Notes: generated by a model from the letters alone, not told the origin. A stretch of DNA of 64,000 bases from JACVRN01 sp036389255 (GCA_036389255.1 DASVQI010000003.1:34727-98726), one strand, 5' to 3'. Counted from the stretch's first letter, positions 40,954 through 49,401 are shown. Program-made: numbers and translations.

Positions 40954-41892
40954 ATGATGAGCGGCTCTCAGTTCATTGAAAAGATTTTCAGTGGTGACGC
41001 GCGCAGCGTCGCCCGCGCCATCTCGAAGGTAGAGGACGGCGCGCAAGATGCCGCCTCCCTTATGAAGGAGATTTTCCCGCGCACGGGCAGAGCCTTAGTT
41101 GTTGGCATCACCGGCGCGCCCGGCGCAGGAAAGTCAACGCTCGTAGATAAGCTCGCGCTTCTTTACAGGGGGCGCAAAGAGCGCGTGGGCATCATTGCCG
41201 TTGACCCTTCCAGCCCATTCACAGGCGGAGCAATCCTCGGTGACCGCATACGCATGCAGACGCTCGGCCTAGATAGCGGCGTCTTCATCCGCTCAATGGC
41301 AACGCGTGGAAATCTTGGCGGGCTTGCGCGTGCGACCGTGGATGCGGTGGCTATCTTGGATGCCGCAGGCTTTGACAAAATCATAGTCGAGACGGTTGGA
41401 GTCGGTCAGGACGAAGTTGAGATAGTAAAGACGGCTGACGTTTCCGTGGTCGTGCTGGTGCCCGGCATGGGCGACGACATTCAAGCTATCAAGGCCGGAA
41501 TCATGGAGATTGGCGACTGCTTCGTCATCAACAAGGCAGACCGCGACGGCGTGTTGAGGACGGAAAAAGAGCTTGAAGCGCTGCTCAGCTTAGCCACGCG
41601 GCCGGACGGCTGGCATCCGCCTATCGTCAAAGCCGTGGCGACGGAAAATAAGGGCATAGATGATTTAGCGGCTGCCATTGAGAGCTTTCGAGAGTTTCAG
41701 CAAACGGCAGACTCCAGCCGGGAGCGCCGTCAGGCAATCGCGCGCTGGCGCATACTTGAGCTGCTGAGAGAGCGGCTGCTGGCGCAAACGCTCAGCCGCG
41801 CTTCGGCATCAGATAAACTCGACCGTCTCAGCGCAGAAGTCGCCGCCAAGAGCCGCGACCCCTACTCGGCTGTGGAAGAGATAATGAAATAG
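40954..41892 (+). CDS. meaB: MeaB-type GTPase, methylmalonyl-CoA mutase chaperone
   Basis: A 312-residue G3E GTPase. GITGAPGAGKSTLVDKLA (about residue 50) is the P-loop. IAVDPSSPFTGGAILGDRIR, RSMATRGNLGGLA and ETVGVGQDEVEI are MeaB/ArgK signatures, and VINKAD gives guanine specificity. It protects and reloads the B12-dependent methylmalonyl-CoA mutase. The mutase itself is not in the window, but the epimerase is next. There are two adjacent ATGs (40954, 40957) and no clear Shine-Dalgarno. The stop codon is the first part of repeat E10. Confidence 0.93.
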   Translation: MMSGSQFIEKIFSGDARSVARAISKVEDGAQDAASLMKEIFPRTGRALVVGITGAPGAGKSTLVDKLALLYRGRKERVGIIAVDPSSPFTGGAILGDRIRMQTLGLDSGVFIRSMATRGNLGGLARATVDAVAILDAAGFDKIIVETVGVGQDEVEIVKTADVSVVVLVPGMGDDIQAIKAGIMEIGDCFVINKADRDGVLRTEKELEALLSLATRPDGWHPPIVKAVATENKGIDDLAAAIESFREFQQTADSSRERRQAIARWRILELLRERLLAQTLSRASASDKLDRLSAEVAAKSRDPYSAVEEIMK

Positions 41893-41922
41893 CAGTCGGC
41901 AAAAAGCTGATTGCTGATAGCT
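41890..41922. repeat. Heptad-repeat hairpin E10
   Basis: TAGCAGTCGGC (41890-41900) pairs with GCTGATTGCTG (41906-41916); the right side continues GCTGATT GCTGATA GCTAACC. It begins on the meaB stop codon and ends 4 nt before the epimerase ATG. Confidence 0.6.
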
Positions 41923-41926
41923 AACC

Positions 41927-42349
41927 ATGAAAATTGACCATCTCGGCATCGCTACTAGGCAGATTGAGGAGGCGCTGGGGTTCTGGCGCGAGGCGCTGGG
42001 GCTTGAGGTGGTTGAGGTGGAAGAGGTGGCCGAACAGCGCGTGCGCGTGGCCATGCTGCCCATCGGTGAATCCCGCGTAGAGCTTCTTGAGCCGACGAGC
42101 GACGATTCGCCTATAGCGAAATTTCTGGAGAAGCGCGGCCCCGGCATTCATCACATAGCCGTGCGCGTTGACGACATACATTCAGCGCTCGCACGCCTGC
42201 GTGAGCAGGGCGCGCGACTGATTGACGAGCAGCCGCGTGTAGGCGCGGGCGGCTCGCTGATAGCATTCGTTCATCCCTCTTCGGCAAACGGAGTACTTCT
42301 GGAACTGGTCGAGCAAACTGCACTTCAGCCTCATGGAAAGGATAAGTAG
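41927..42349 (+). CDS. mce: Methylmalonyl-CoA epimerase
   Basis: A 140-residue VOC/glyoxalase-fold protein of the usual length. KIDHLGIATRQIEEALGFWR begins the first beta-alpha-beta unit with a metal His. GPGIHHIAVRVDDI (about residue 68) supplies the second, and NGVLLELVE the final Glu. RVELLEPTSDDSPIAKFL is the typical MCE segment. It converts (S)- to (R)-methylmalonyl-CoA, completing with MeaB and the unseen mutase the propionyl-CoA to succinyl-CoA route. No Shine-Dalgarno precedes the ATG. Confidence 0.94.
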   Translation: MKIDHLGIATRQIEEALGFWREALGLEVVEVEEVAEQRVRVAMLPIGESRVELLEPTSDDSPIAKFLEKRGPGIHHIAVRVDDIHSALARLREQGARLIDEQPRVGAGGSLIAFVHPSSANGVLLELVEQTALQPHGKDK

Positions 42350-42355
42350 TTCATC

Positions 42356-43678
42356 TTGAAATCAACCACCAAAGCTTTAATCGCAGCCTCTGTCGCGATT
42401 CTCTTCTCGCTCGGCCTGATAGTCTGGCAGGCACAGGCGCACCGCGCCCGCGCCGTCAATCTCACAGCCGAAGACATGTCGCTCATCGCCGCGCAGCAGC
42501 CGGCGCAGTTGCGCGCACGGCTCTCAACTGATGAAAAGGCGCGTAAGGATTTCGCCAAAAATATCAGACAGCTTCTGGCGCTGGCGGAAGAAGCCAGAGC
42601 GGCAGGCGTTGCCGACAAGCCGGAAATCAAACGCCAGCTTGAGCTGATGCGCACGCTCATCGTCGCGGAAACCTATCAGGAAGAGGAACAGAAGAAGGCA
42701 GGCTCACAGACCATTGTCAACGTCACGCCTCAGGAGATAGAGGCTTACATGGCCGAGCCGGGACAGGATCAGAAGTTCGACCAGTTCATAAAGGACGCGC
42801 AGGGCCTGGGCATCCCCATTCCCGAGAGGCTGGAAGAGGCCGAGCAGCAGCGTCTCAAGCAGGAATGGGCGCGCGTCATGATTTCCGAGCGCAAAGGCAA
42901 GGCTGCGGGCGTAGACGCCAGACGCGAGACGGAGTTGCAGATTATGCTTCAGCAGTCACGCGTGCTGGTTCAGAAGTATGCCGAGCAGCAGTTGAAGCCC
43001 AAGGTTACTGCCACGGACGCGGAGGTTGACGCGGCGATTGCCAAGGCACGCTCCAAGGCGGAAGACGCGCTTCGCCGCGCACGCGCGGGCGAGAACTTCA
43101 ACGCGCTCGTCAAAGAGTTCACGGACGAGCCGGGCGGCAAGGAGCGCGAGGGCGACCTAGGCTGGTTCGCTCGCGGCCAGATGGTCAAGCCGTTCGAGGA
43201 TGCGGCCTTTGCGCTTCAGCCCGGTCAGGTAAGCGACGTTGTGGAATCCCCCTTCGGCTTCCACGTCATCAAGGTCGAAGAGCGCAAGACAGAAAAGAAA
43301 GACGGCAGGGATGAAGAGCAGGTTCACGCGCGCCACATACTGGTCACGGTCGGTCAGGCTACGGCTCAGAATCCTTTCGGCCCGCCGCCTTCCATGAAGG
43401 ATGCGGCCCGCGCCGCCGTCGAAAAGGAGAAGCAGGAAAAGGTCATAGAGGAGATTGTCAATCGCTCGCGCGTGACGGTCGCGGACAATTTCAAGGTTGA
43501 GCCGCCTCCGGCGCAGCCTCAGATGCCTGAGATGACGCTGCCCGGCATGGAAGAGGGCACGCAAGGCTCAAACGGCAATACGCAGCCTCAGCCCACGCGG
43601 CCGGGTAGATCTAACACCAGCCCCGGCACAACGCCCCCGAGGCCGGGCGCTAACCGGCAGGGGACAAGAAGACCTTAA
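42356..43678 (+). CDS. Exported PpiC-type (SurA/PrsA-like) peptidyl-prolyl isomerase
   Basis: A 440-residue protein starting TTG at 42356, 6 nt after the epimerase stop. An N-terminal hydrophobic segment (ALIAASVAILFSLGLIVWQ) serves as signal or anchor. Helical SurA-N-like regions follow. At about 220-330 a parvulin domain is visible: FNALVKEFTDEPGGKEREGD, LGWFARGQMVKPFEDAAFAL and ESPFGFHVIKVEER. HARHILV then begins what looks like a second, truncated parvulin unit. The last 60 residues are Pro/Gly/Thr-rich (PGTTPPRPGANRQ). It probably assists folding of outer-membrane proteins in the periplasm. Confidence 0.87.
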   Translation: MKSTTKALIAASVAILFSLGLIVWQAQAHRARAVNLTAEDMSLIAAQQPAQLRARLSTDEKARKDFAKNIRQLLALAEEARAAGVADKPEIKRQLELMRTLIVAETYQEEEQKKAGSQTIVNVTPQEIEAYMAEPGQDQKFDQFIKDAQGLGIPIPERLEEAEQQRLKQEWARVMISERKGKAAGVDARRETELQIMLQQSRVLVQKYAEQQLKPKVTATDAEVDAAIAKARSKAEDALRRARAGENFNALVKEFTDEPGGKEREGDLGWFARGQMVKPFEDAAFALQPGQVSDVVESPFGFHVIKVEERKTEKKDGRDEEQVHARHILVTVGQATAQNPFGPPPSMKDAARAAVEKEKQEKVIEEIVNRSRVTVADNFKVEPPPAQPQMPEMTLPGMEEGTQGSNGNTQPQPTRPGRSNTSPGTTPPRPGANRQGTRRP

Positions 43679-43694
43679 GCCTTTCGGGTCTTCT
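43667..43694 (+). terminator. Hairpin after the PPIase gene
   Basis: AGAAGACC (43667-43674) pairs perfectly with GGTCTTCT (43687-43694). It overlaps the last codons of the isomerase and could attenuate transcription into the MBL gene. Confidence 0.45.
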
Positions 43695-43712
43695 GCAACG
43701 GCCCTTTACGAA

Positions 43713-44582
43713 ATGCAGTTCGTAGATTATCGCGTAGAGGTCGTGCCCGACACGGAGTTCCGCTTGGACGGCGGGGCCATGTTCGGCGTAGTGCCTCGCA
43801 CGCTCTGGTCGCGCCTGAGCCCGCCGGATGAACTGAACCGCGTGCGACTGAACATGAACTGCCTCTATGTGGAGGCGGGCAGCGAGCGGATTCTGATTGA
43901 GACAGGCATAGGCGACAAGTGGTCTGAGAAGCAGGCGGCCACTTACGGTATCTCGCGCCGGAGCTCTCTGCCTGAGAGCCTGAAGGCCGTGACGGGACGC
44001 AGCGCCGAAGAGATAACGATTGTCGTCAACACGCACCTGCATTTCGACCATGCGGGCGGCAACACGACTCTTGACGAAGAAGGCAGAGCAGTTCCGGCTT
44101 TTCCCAACGCGCGCTATTTCGTCTCGCGCGACGAATACGAACACGCGGAGTCGCCGCACGAGAGAGACCGCGCAAGCTACCTGCCGGAGAACTGGCGGCC
44201 TTTGCTGGAGTCGGGGCAACTGGAATTAAAAGATTCCGCTTACGAAGTCGTGCCGGGGCTAAGCCTTGAGACAGTCACGGGCCATTCGCGCACTATGCAG
44301 TGCGTGCGATTGGAGCGAGACGGGCGCACGCTCTTCTGCTTCGCAGACCTTGTGCCGACTCGCGCTCACGTGCCTCTGCCTTGGATAATGGGCTACGATC
44401 TTTATCCTGTGGAAACGCTGGAAGCTAAAAAGCGGCTGCTGCCGCAGGCTGCGCGCGAAGGCTGGCTCTGTCTCTTCTATCACGACGCGAGCGTCCCGCT
44501 TTGCCGCATCACGGAAGAAGATGGAAAGCTTCGCGCAGTCGGATTTGAAGAGAGCCAAGACGGCTTTATTCCCGGCGAGTAA
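43713..44582 (+). CDS. MBL-fold metallo-hydrolase
   Basis: A 289-residue protein. NTHLHFDHAGGNTTL (about residue 107) is the HxHxDH zinc motif. VSRDEYEHAESPHERDR (cap region), VTGHSRTMQCV and FADLVPTRAHVPLPW supply later ligands; the terminal YHDASVPLCRI has the last His. The cap pattern EYxxA...S is like quorum-quenching-lactonase-type MBL proteins, but the physiological substrate is unknown. There is no signal peptide, so it is cytoplasmic. It lies 34 nt after the PPIase. Confidence 0.85.
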   Translation: MQFVDYRVEVVPDTEFRLDGGAMFGVVPRTLWSRLSPPDELNRVRLNMNCLYVEAGSERILIETGIGDKWSEKQAATYGISRRSSLPESLKAVTGRSAEEITIVVNTHLHFDHAGGNTTLDEEGRAVPAFPNARYFVSRDEYEHAESPHERDRASYLPENWRPLLESGQLELKDSAYEVVPGLSLETVTGHSRTMQCVRLERDGRTLFCFADLVPTRAHVPLPWIMGYDLYPVETLEAKKRLLPQAAREGWLCLFYHDASVPLCRITEEDGKLRAVGFEESQDGFIPGE

Positions 44583-44604
44583 AACTTTTGCTTAAGGAGG
44601 TCTT

Positions 44605-45129
44605 ATGATTGCCAGAGCTTTGACGATATTTGCCCTTGCGTTTATCACTTTGGTCGTCGCCAGTCCTTGCGCGGCGCAGCAGCAGCGCGGCCCCTCTACG
44701 CCACAAGAGCGCGGGCAAGCCGTTAATCTGACGCGCTTTCTAGAAGACGACCCGCTCAACCAGAAAGCGCCCGACGCGCGACGCTGGCTGTTCACGTGGC
44801 TGGCAGACGTGCCTGACATCTCAGTCACCATCTGCGCCGATTTCCTTAAACCGATTATGGGCAAGGATAAGAATTACTCTTCGGAAATCTTCGGTCAATC
44901 GGTTTACGGCAGCGCCGCTTTCATCATAGAGCACCCGGACATGGCCAATGATGCTGAAGCAGTCTATCTCGCCGGTCTGGAAAGCTCCCTGAAGGTGTAC
45001 GAGGCTATTCTTAAAGTGAAGCCAAAGGCCACGTGGGCTTTTCTTGACGGCTTGATTGAGAAGCGCAACAAGCAGGAGTTGGACGACTACGTTCGAGAAA
45101 TCTTAAGCAAAGGAAAATGTAAAAAGTAG
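44605..45129 (+). CDS. Secreted hypothetical protein
   Basis: A 174-residue protein with a signal peptide (TIFALAFITLVVASPCAA) and a compact, mixed mature part (LNQKAPDARRWLFTWLADVP; CADFLKPIMGKDKNYSSEIF). Two cysteines occur, one near each end. AAGGAGG lies just before the ATG. The stop TAG is directly followed by the mtnP ATG with no spacer, so translation is probably coupled. I recognise no domain; I have the impression such proteins are common in Acidobacteriota, but cannot verify. Confidence 0.72.
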   Translation: MIARALTIFALAFITLVVASPCAAQQQRGPSTPQERGQAVNLTRFLEDDPLNQKAPDARRWLFTWLADVPDISVTICADFLKPIMGKDKNYSSEIFGQSVYGSAAFIIEHPDMANDAEAVYLAGLESSLKVYEAILKVKPKATWAFLDGLIEKRNKQELDDYVREILSKGKCKK

Positions 45130-46005
45130 ATGGCGAAAGCTGAGATTGGCATCATTGGCGGAAGCGGCCTTTACCAGATGCCGGAGCTGAAGGACATAGA
45201 AGAGGTTTCGGTAGACACGCCGTTTGGAAAGCCTTCGGATGCTTTTATCACGGGCACGCTCGAAGGCGTGCGCGTGGCCTTCCTGCCGCGTCACGGGCGC
45301 GGCCATAAGATTCTTCCCACGGAGCTTCCATTCAGGGCGAACATCTACGCCATGAAGACGCTGGGCGTCGAGCGAATACTATCCGCCTCAGCCGTAGGCT
45401 CCCTGCAAGAGCAGTACGCGCCGCTTGATATGGTCATCCCTGACCAGTTCTTTGACCGCACGCGCGCACGCGCGCACGAGTCCACCTTCTTCGGTGAAGG
45501 AATCGTGGCGCACATCACGTTCGCTCATCCAGTCTGCGCGGAGCTTGGCGACGTGCTGGAGAGAGCCTGCGGCGCGACAGAGGCGCGCGTGCATCGCGGC
45601 GCAACTTATGTTTGCATGGAAGGGCCAGCCTTTTCGACGCTGGCGGAATCTAACCTCTATCGCAAGTGGGGCATGGACATCATAGGCATGACCAACTTGC
45701 AGGAGGCAAAGCTGGCGCGCGAGGCCGAGATTTGTTACGCGACGCTAGCGCTCGTGACGGATTACGACTGCTGGCACGAAGAGCACGACGCCGTCACGGT
45801 CGAGACGGTGATAGATAACCTGAACAAGAACGTGCGAAACGCTCAGATAATCATGAAAGAGTCTGTCAGGGAATTGGCCGCGCGGCCACGCGGTTGTAAA
45901 TGCGGCAGCGCCCTGAAGAACGCCATCTTTACTGCTCCCGATTTGTGGCCGGAGGAAACCCGGCGCAGGCTCGATGCGATAATCAGGAAATACAGCAATC
46001 AGTAA
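45130..46005 (+). CDS. mtnP: S-methyl-5'-thioadenosine phosphorylase
   Basis: A 291-residue PNP-family phosphorylase. IGIIGGSGLYQMPEL (residue 6), FLPRHGRGHKILPTELPFRA (phosphate site), SASAVGSLQE and MEGPAFSTLAESNLYR with IIGMTNLQEAKLAREAE are MTAP signatures. The conserved asparagine-to-threonine region IIGMTN favours MTA over inosine. It cleaves MTA to adenine and methylthioribose-1-phosphate in methionine salvage. The C-terminal SNQ and stop are encoded by repeat E11. Confidence 0.94.
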   Translation: MAKAEIGIIGGSGLYQMPELKDIEEVSVDTPFGKPSDAFITGTLEGVRVAFLPRHGRGHKILPTELPFRANIYAMKTLGVERILSASAVGSLQEQYAPLDMVIPDQFFDRTRARAHESTFFGEGIVAHITFAHPVCAELGDVLERACGATEARVHRGATYVCMEGPAFSTLAESNLYRKWGMDIIGMTNLQEAKLAREAEICYATLALVTDYDCWHEEHDAVTVETVIDNLNKNVRNAQIIMKESVRELAARPRGCKCGSALKNAIFTAPDLWPEETRRRLDAIIRKYSNQ

Positions 46006-46059
46006 TCGGCATTCAGCCAAAAGCTCTTACTGGTGGCTGAATGCTGACTGCTAATTGCT
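45994..46059. repeat. Heptad-repeat hairpin E11
   Basis: Arms of 26 nt (45994-46019 and 46034-46059), about 21 paired. The units are of the type AATCAGT / AATCGGC / ATTCAGC. It encodes the last three residues and stop of mtnP. The Shine-Dalgarno (GGAGGTAAGG) of the next gene is just after it. Confidence 0.8.
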
Positions 46060-46079
46060 AGGTTTCGGAGGTAAGGTTA

Positions 46080-46562
46080 ATGAAAAAGCTTCTATTGTTA
46101 AGCTCGTTTTTTATGCTGGCCCTGTTGATGAGTGCGCCTGCGGCGCGGGCTCAGGGCACTAGTCGAGGGCCGGATCAAACGGTTGTGCGCGACCCTGAGA
46201 TGGAAAAGGACTCGCTGCACAATCTGGAAGTCGCGTGGCAGTATTTCAAGCTGAAGAAGGCTTATCTGGCATCGCTCAAGCGTTGTGAAGAGATTATCGC
46301 GGGAAATCCTACCTTCTCTAAAATAGACGAGGTTTATTACATAGCTGGCGTGAGCAGCCTGCGTCTTGCCGAAGGGAAGGGAAAGCAGAAGCAGCTTCCG
46401 GCGGAGGTCAATGCGGAAAAGCTGCGCGACGATGCGCGCGAATACCTCTCGCAGGTCTTCTATAATTTTCCTGACAGCAAGTTCCGCCGGGAGGCCGAGA
46501 AGGAACTGCGCGCGCTCGGCGGCCCCAAGGCCAAGGATGCGCTTCAACCTTCGGGCAACTAA
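46080..46562 (+). CDS. BamD-like exported TPR protein
   Basis: A 160-residue protein with a signal peptide (LLLLSSFFMLALLMSAPAARA) and no lipobox. The mature part has two to three TPR-like helical pairs (NLEVAWQYFKLKKAYLASLK, RCEEIIAGNPTFSKIDEVYY), then LRDDAREYLSQVFYNFPDSK, the pattern of BamD/YbgF outer-membrane assembly proteins. It is shorter than BamD (about 245 residues), so it is perhaps a related accessory factor. GGAGG precedes the ATG, and an 11-bp terminator follows. Confidence 0.75.
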   Translation: MKKLLLLSSFFMLALLMSAPAARAQGTSRGPDQTVVRDPEMEKDSLHNLEVAWQYFKLKKAYLASLKRCEEIIAGNPTFSKIDEVYYIAGVSSLRLAEGKGKQKQLPAEVNAEKLRDDAREYLSQVFYNFPDSKFRREAEKELRALGGPKAKDALQPSGN

Positions 46563-46581
46563 AGTTTATCTTTCCAATTGA

Positions 46582-46612
46582 AAGAGGCCGGTCGCGCAGA
46601 AACCGGCCTCTT
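46582..46612 (+). terminator. Intrinsic terminator after the BamD-like gene
   Basis: AAGAGGCCGGT (46582-46592) pairs perfectly with ACCGGCCTCTT (46602-46612), followed by GTTCTGTT. Confidence 0.8.
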
Positions 46613-46653
46613 GTTCTGTTAATAGAATCTTTGAGACAGGAGCAAATAAACGG

Positions 46654-47595
46654 ATGTCTTTGCTGGTAGTCGGCTCAGTAGCCTTTGATGCTGTCGAAAC
46701 GCCCTTCGGGAAACGTGACAAGATGCTAGGCGGCTCTGCCGCGCATTTCTCCATTTCCGCCAGCTTCTTTACGGACGTAAGGGTGGTGGCGGTGGTCGGC
46801 GGCGATTTCTCGCGCGAGGAAGAAGCGGTCTTTAAGCGCCACAACGTGAACATCTCAGACCTTGAGCGCGTGCCCGAAGGCAAGTCTTTCTTCTGGCGCG
46901 GGCGCTATGAGTACGATTTGAACACGGCGCACACGCTGGAGACGCAACTCAACGTCTTCGCGGATTTTCAACCGAAGCTCTCGGACGAAGCTAAAAGGTC
47001 GCGCCTTGCGTTCCTCGGCAACATTCAGCCGGACTTGCAGCGCGGAGTAAGAGACCAGATGGCGGGCGCTGAATTAATCGCGTTGGACACTATGAACATG
47101 TGGATAGACATTGCGCGCGACTCGCTGCTTGAGACAATCAAGGGCGTGCACGTGATGATTATCAACGACGCGGAGGCTCGCCAGTTGGCCAAAGAGCCGA
47201 ATCTGATTCGCGCAGCTCACAAGATTATGGAGCAGGGGCCGCGCGCTCTGGTGGTTAAGCGCGGCGAGTACGGCGCTGCGCTCTTCACGAAAGACACCTA
47301 CTTCGCCATCCCGGCTTACCCGCTCGAATCCGTCTTTGACCCGACGGGCGCGGGCGACACTTTCGCGGGCGGCTTCATGGGCTATCTGGACAGTCAGGAG
47401 AAGCTGGACGATGCGGCCATGCGCCGAGCCATGATATTCGGCTCCGTGATGGCTTCCTTCAACGTCGAAGAGTTCGGCACGGAGCGCGTGCAGCGTCTCA
47501 CGCATGAGGAGATAAACGAGCGTTTCCGCGCCTTCAAGAAGATGACGCACTTCGACGAAATCCCCTTCGAGCGCGCTGTTCAGGCGACGAAATGA
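46654..47595 (+). CDS. PfkB-family carbohydrate/nucleoside kinase
   Basis: A 313-residue ribokinase-fold protein. The N-terminal LVVGSVAFDAVETPFGKRD and MLGGSAAHFSISA give the substrate site. VVKRGEYGAALF and DPTGAGDTFAGGFMGYL (about residue 230) give the anion hole and catalytic Asp. The substrate is unknown. Adenosine kinase-like or sugar kinase roles are possible; the neighbouring mtnP suggests purine/ribose salvage (inference). The TGA stop is the first part of repeat E13. Confidence 0.88.
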   Translation: MSLLVVGSVAFDAVETPFGKRDKMLGGSAAHFSISASFFTDVRVVAVVGGDFSREEEAVFKRHNVNISDLERVPEGKSFFWRGRYEYDLNTAHTLETQLNVFADFQPKLSDEAKRSRLAFLGNIQPDLQRGVRDQMAGAELIALDTMNMWIDIARDSLLETIKGVHVMIINDAEARQLAKEPNLIRAAHKIMEQGPRALVVKRGEYGAALFTKDTYFAIPAYPLESVFDPTGAGDTFAGGFMGYLDSQEKLDDAAMRRAMIFGSVMASFNVEEFGTERVQRLTHEEINERFRAFKKMTHFDEIPFERAVQATK

Positions 47596-47696
47596 AGATG
47601 GGGGATGGGGAGCTAGGGGTTGGGGATTAGAGAGAAGAAAATACAACACTCTTTCTTTAACCATCCCCCGGCCCCTAACCCCCATCCCCCATCTTT
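47594..47696. repeat. Heptad-repeat hairpin E13
   Basis: G-rich left arm (47594-47630) of GGGGGAT / GGGGAGC / AGGGGTT type units and C-rich right arm (47659-47696). The loop carries AGAGAGAAGAAAA and CTCTTTCTTT. It begins within the pfkB-type gene's stop codon. Confidence 0.8.
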
Positions 47697-47762
47697 CCCT
47701 TTTGCGTCTTTTCTCTTAAACTGTCTTGCGAAATCCAAAAAAAATCTTGGTTGAGGGAAATC

Positions 47763-48176
47763 ATGTTCTGTCCTGTTTGCGAGTCCGAGTATGAGGCTGG
47801 GATTACGAGTTGTCCTGACGACGGCTCGGAGCTGGTTGAGCGGCTGACGCCGGAGAATATGGCGCAGGATCACTCTGAGGCGCGCTTCGTACCTCTGCAC
47901 AACATCGGCTCACCCGCCGAAGCTGAGATGGTCAACGACATTCTCACTCAAAACGGCATACGCGCTGCGGTTCAATCGGGCGGCATGGATGCTTTTTCGC
48001 CCCTGCTTTCGACCACCGCGCCGGGCGCAGTAGTGCTCGTAGACGAGCGCGACTACGACCGCGCTATGGAGCTTTACAACGCCTTCTTCGGCAACGACAC
48101 GACACCGCTAACCGGAACAACCCTGGAAGAAGACGAGGAAGCGGAAGAGGGAGAAGCAGAGGATGAAGAGAGTTAG
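47763..48176 (+). CDS. DUF2007-like protein with N-terminal zinc knuckle
   Basis: A 137-residue protein from the ATG at 47763. The first 25 residues contain FCPVCESEYEAGITSCPDDG, a zinc-ribbon. Residues 45-110 (LHNIGSPAEAEMVNDILTQN, GIRAAVQSGG, AVVLVDERDYDRAMELYNAF) fit DUF2007, a small ferredoxin-like fold thought to act in signalling. The tail is very acidic (EEDEEAEEGEAEDEES). A TTG at 47751 is a possible earlier start. Confidence 0.78.
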   Translation: MFCPVCESEYEAGITSCPDDGSELVERLTPENMAQDHSEARFVPLHNIGSPAEAEMVNDILTQNGIRAAVQSGGMDAFSPLLSTTAPGAVVLVDERDYDRAMELYNAFFGNDTTPLTGTTLEEDEEAEEGEAEDEES

Positions 48177-48236
48177 CTCTCAGTTTTCAGCAAAGAGACG
48201 TTTGCTTTTAACTGAAGACTGAAGACTCGAAACTGT
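48168..48236. repeat. Heptad-repeat hairpin E12
   Basis: Left 48168-48194, right 48201-48228, with right-hand units ACTGAAG ACTGAAG ACTCGAA. The left arm contains the upstream gene's stop codon, and the element ends 6 nt before the cutA ATG; no Shine-Dalgarno. Confidence 0.65.
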
Positions 48237-48242
48237 TTTCTT

Positions 48243-48584
48243 ATGGTTGAGGAAGGCAGAGAGCCTGTAGTTGTGATGATGACTGCGGGGAGCCGCGAAG
48301 AGGCCGTGCGGCTGGCGGAGATGCTGGTCGGCTCTCGCCTTGCCGCCTGCGTTCAGATTTTGCCGGAGATGGAGTCCGTCTACTGGTGGCAGGACGCGGT
48401 GCAGCGCGAGCCTGAACATCTGCTTCTGGTAAAAACGACCGTGGATAATTTCGCGCGGCTGGAATATGAGGTGCGCGCCCTGCACAGTTACGAGACGCCT
48501 GAGATAATTGCGCTTCCGGTCACGGCTTCCAGCGAGCCTTATCTTGGATGGCTCATGTCTACGGCCAAGCCTCAACAGGGCTGA
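48243..48584 (+). CDS. cutA: CutA-family divalent-ion tolerance protein
   Basis: A 113-residue protein of typical CutA1 length. AGSREEAVRLAEMLVGSRLA, ACVQILPEMESVYWWQDAV and LHSYETPEIIALPVT are family signatures. It is a PII-like trimer of uncertain role, historically linked to copper tolerance. It lacks a Shine-Dalgarno and is convergent with the LOG-family gene at 48642. Confidence 0.93.
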   Translation: MVEEGREPVVVMMTAGSREEAVRLAEMLVGSRLAACVQILPEMESVYWWQDAVQREPEHLLLVKTTVDNFARLEYEVRALHSYETPEIIALPVTASSEPYLGWLMSTAKPQQG

Positions 48585-48641
48585 ATGCGAGAGCCACGGC
48601 TTCGATGAAGCCAGAGGCAGCCGAAAGGGACATCGCAGGGT

Positions 48642-49397
48642 TTAGACAGGGCCTACGAGGTCATCCGACACGCTTCTGTCAATCTTGCGCAGCGAGCTCT
48701 GGCTGTTGGCAATAATCTCCACGACCTCGGACGGCGAATCCGTCACACGCAGCAGGTCTATATCCTTCTCCGAAACCTTCCCTTCCGTCAGCAGAGAGTT
48801 CTTAATCCAATCAACCATCCCGGCCCAGTATTTCGAGCCGAAGAGGACAACGGGAAAGTTTCTAATCTTACGCGTTTGAATCAGCGTGAGCGACTCGAAC
48901 AACTCGTCGAGTGTGCCGTAGCCGCCGGGAAAGATGACGAAGGCGCGGCTGTATTTGACGAACATCGTCTTACGCACGAAGAAATATTTGAAGGTCATGG
49001 AGCGCGTCTGATACGGGTTCGGTCGCTGCTCAAAAGGCAGTTCAATGTTGCAGCCGATTGAGACGCCGCCCGCGTCAAGCGCTCCCTTGTTGGCTGCCTC
49101 CATAATTCCGGGGCCGCCACCCGTTATGACCGCGAAGCCCGCGCGGGCCAGTAGCGCAGCCGTCTCCTGCGCGGCCTTGTACTGCGGGTCGTCGGGCCGC
49201 GTACGCGCAGAGCCGAAGATAGCGACCCCGCGCGTAACGCTCGCCAGCTCGTCAAAGCCTTCAACGAACTCACCCATAATGCGAAAGACACGCCATGTGT
49301 CTGTATGAGTAAACTCGTCCGCCTTGGGCGACTCAAGTAGCTGCTCGTCCTGCGTTACTTCCTGCACGTCCCTGTTTTTCGCGTCAGTTTCAGCCAT
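48642..49397 (-). CDS. LOG-family (TIGR00730) putative nucleoside-monophosphate phosphoribohydrolase
   Basis: A 251-residue Rossmann-like protein. VITGGGPGIMEAANKGALDA (about residue 93) and FPGGYGTLDELFESLTLIQT (about 156) are the two LOG motifs with catalytic Arg/Glu region. VAIFGSARTRPDDP opens the fold. LOG enzymes release nucleobases from NMPs (cytokinin activation in some). It is the last gene of a minus-strand run; repeat E14 lies between it and fabI. Confidence 0.88.
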   Translation of the reverse strand: MAETDAKNRDVQEVTQDEQLLESPKADEFTHTDTWRVFRIMGEFVEGFDELASVTRGVAIFGSARTRPDDPQYKAAQETAALLARAGFAVITGGGPGIMEAANKGALDAGGVSIGCNIELPFEQRPNPYQTRSMTFKYFFVRKTMFVKYSRAFVIFPGGYGTLDELFESLTLIQTRKIRNFPVVLFGSKYWAGMVDWIKNSLLTEGKVSEKDIDLLRVTDSPSEVVEIIANSQSSLRKIDRSVSDDLVGPV

Positions 49398-49401
49398 AAA
49401 A

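Noticed and set aside
43713..44582. Calling the MBL hydrolase a quorum-quenching lactonase
   Set aside because: The HxHxDH motif is shared by very many enzymes, and no residue pattern seen here proves lactonase activity.
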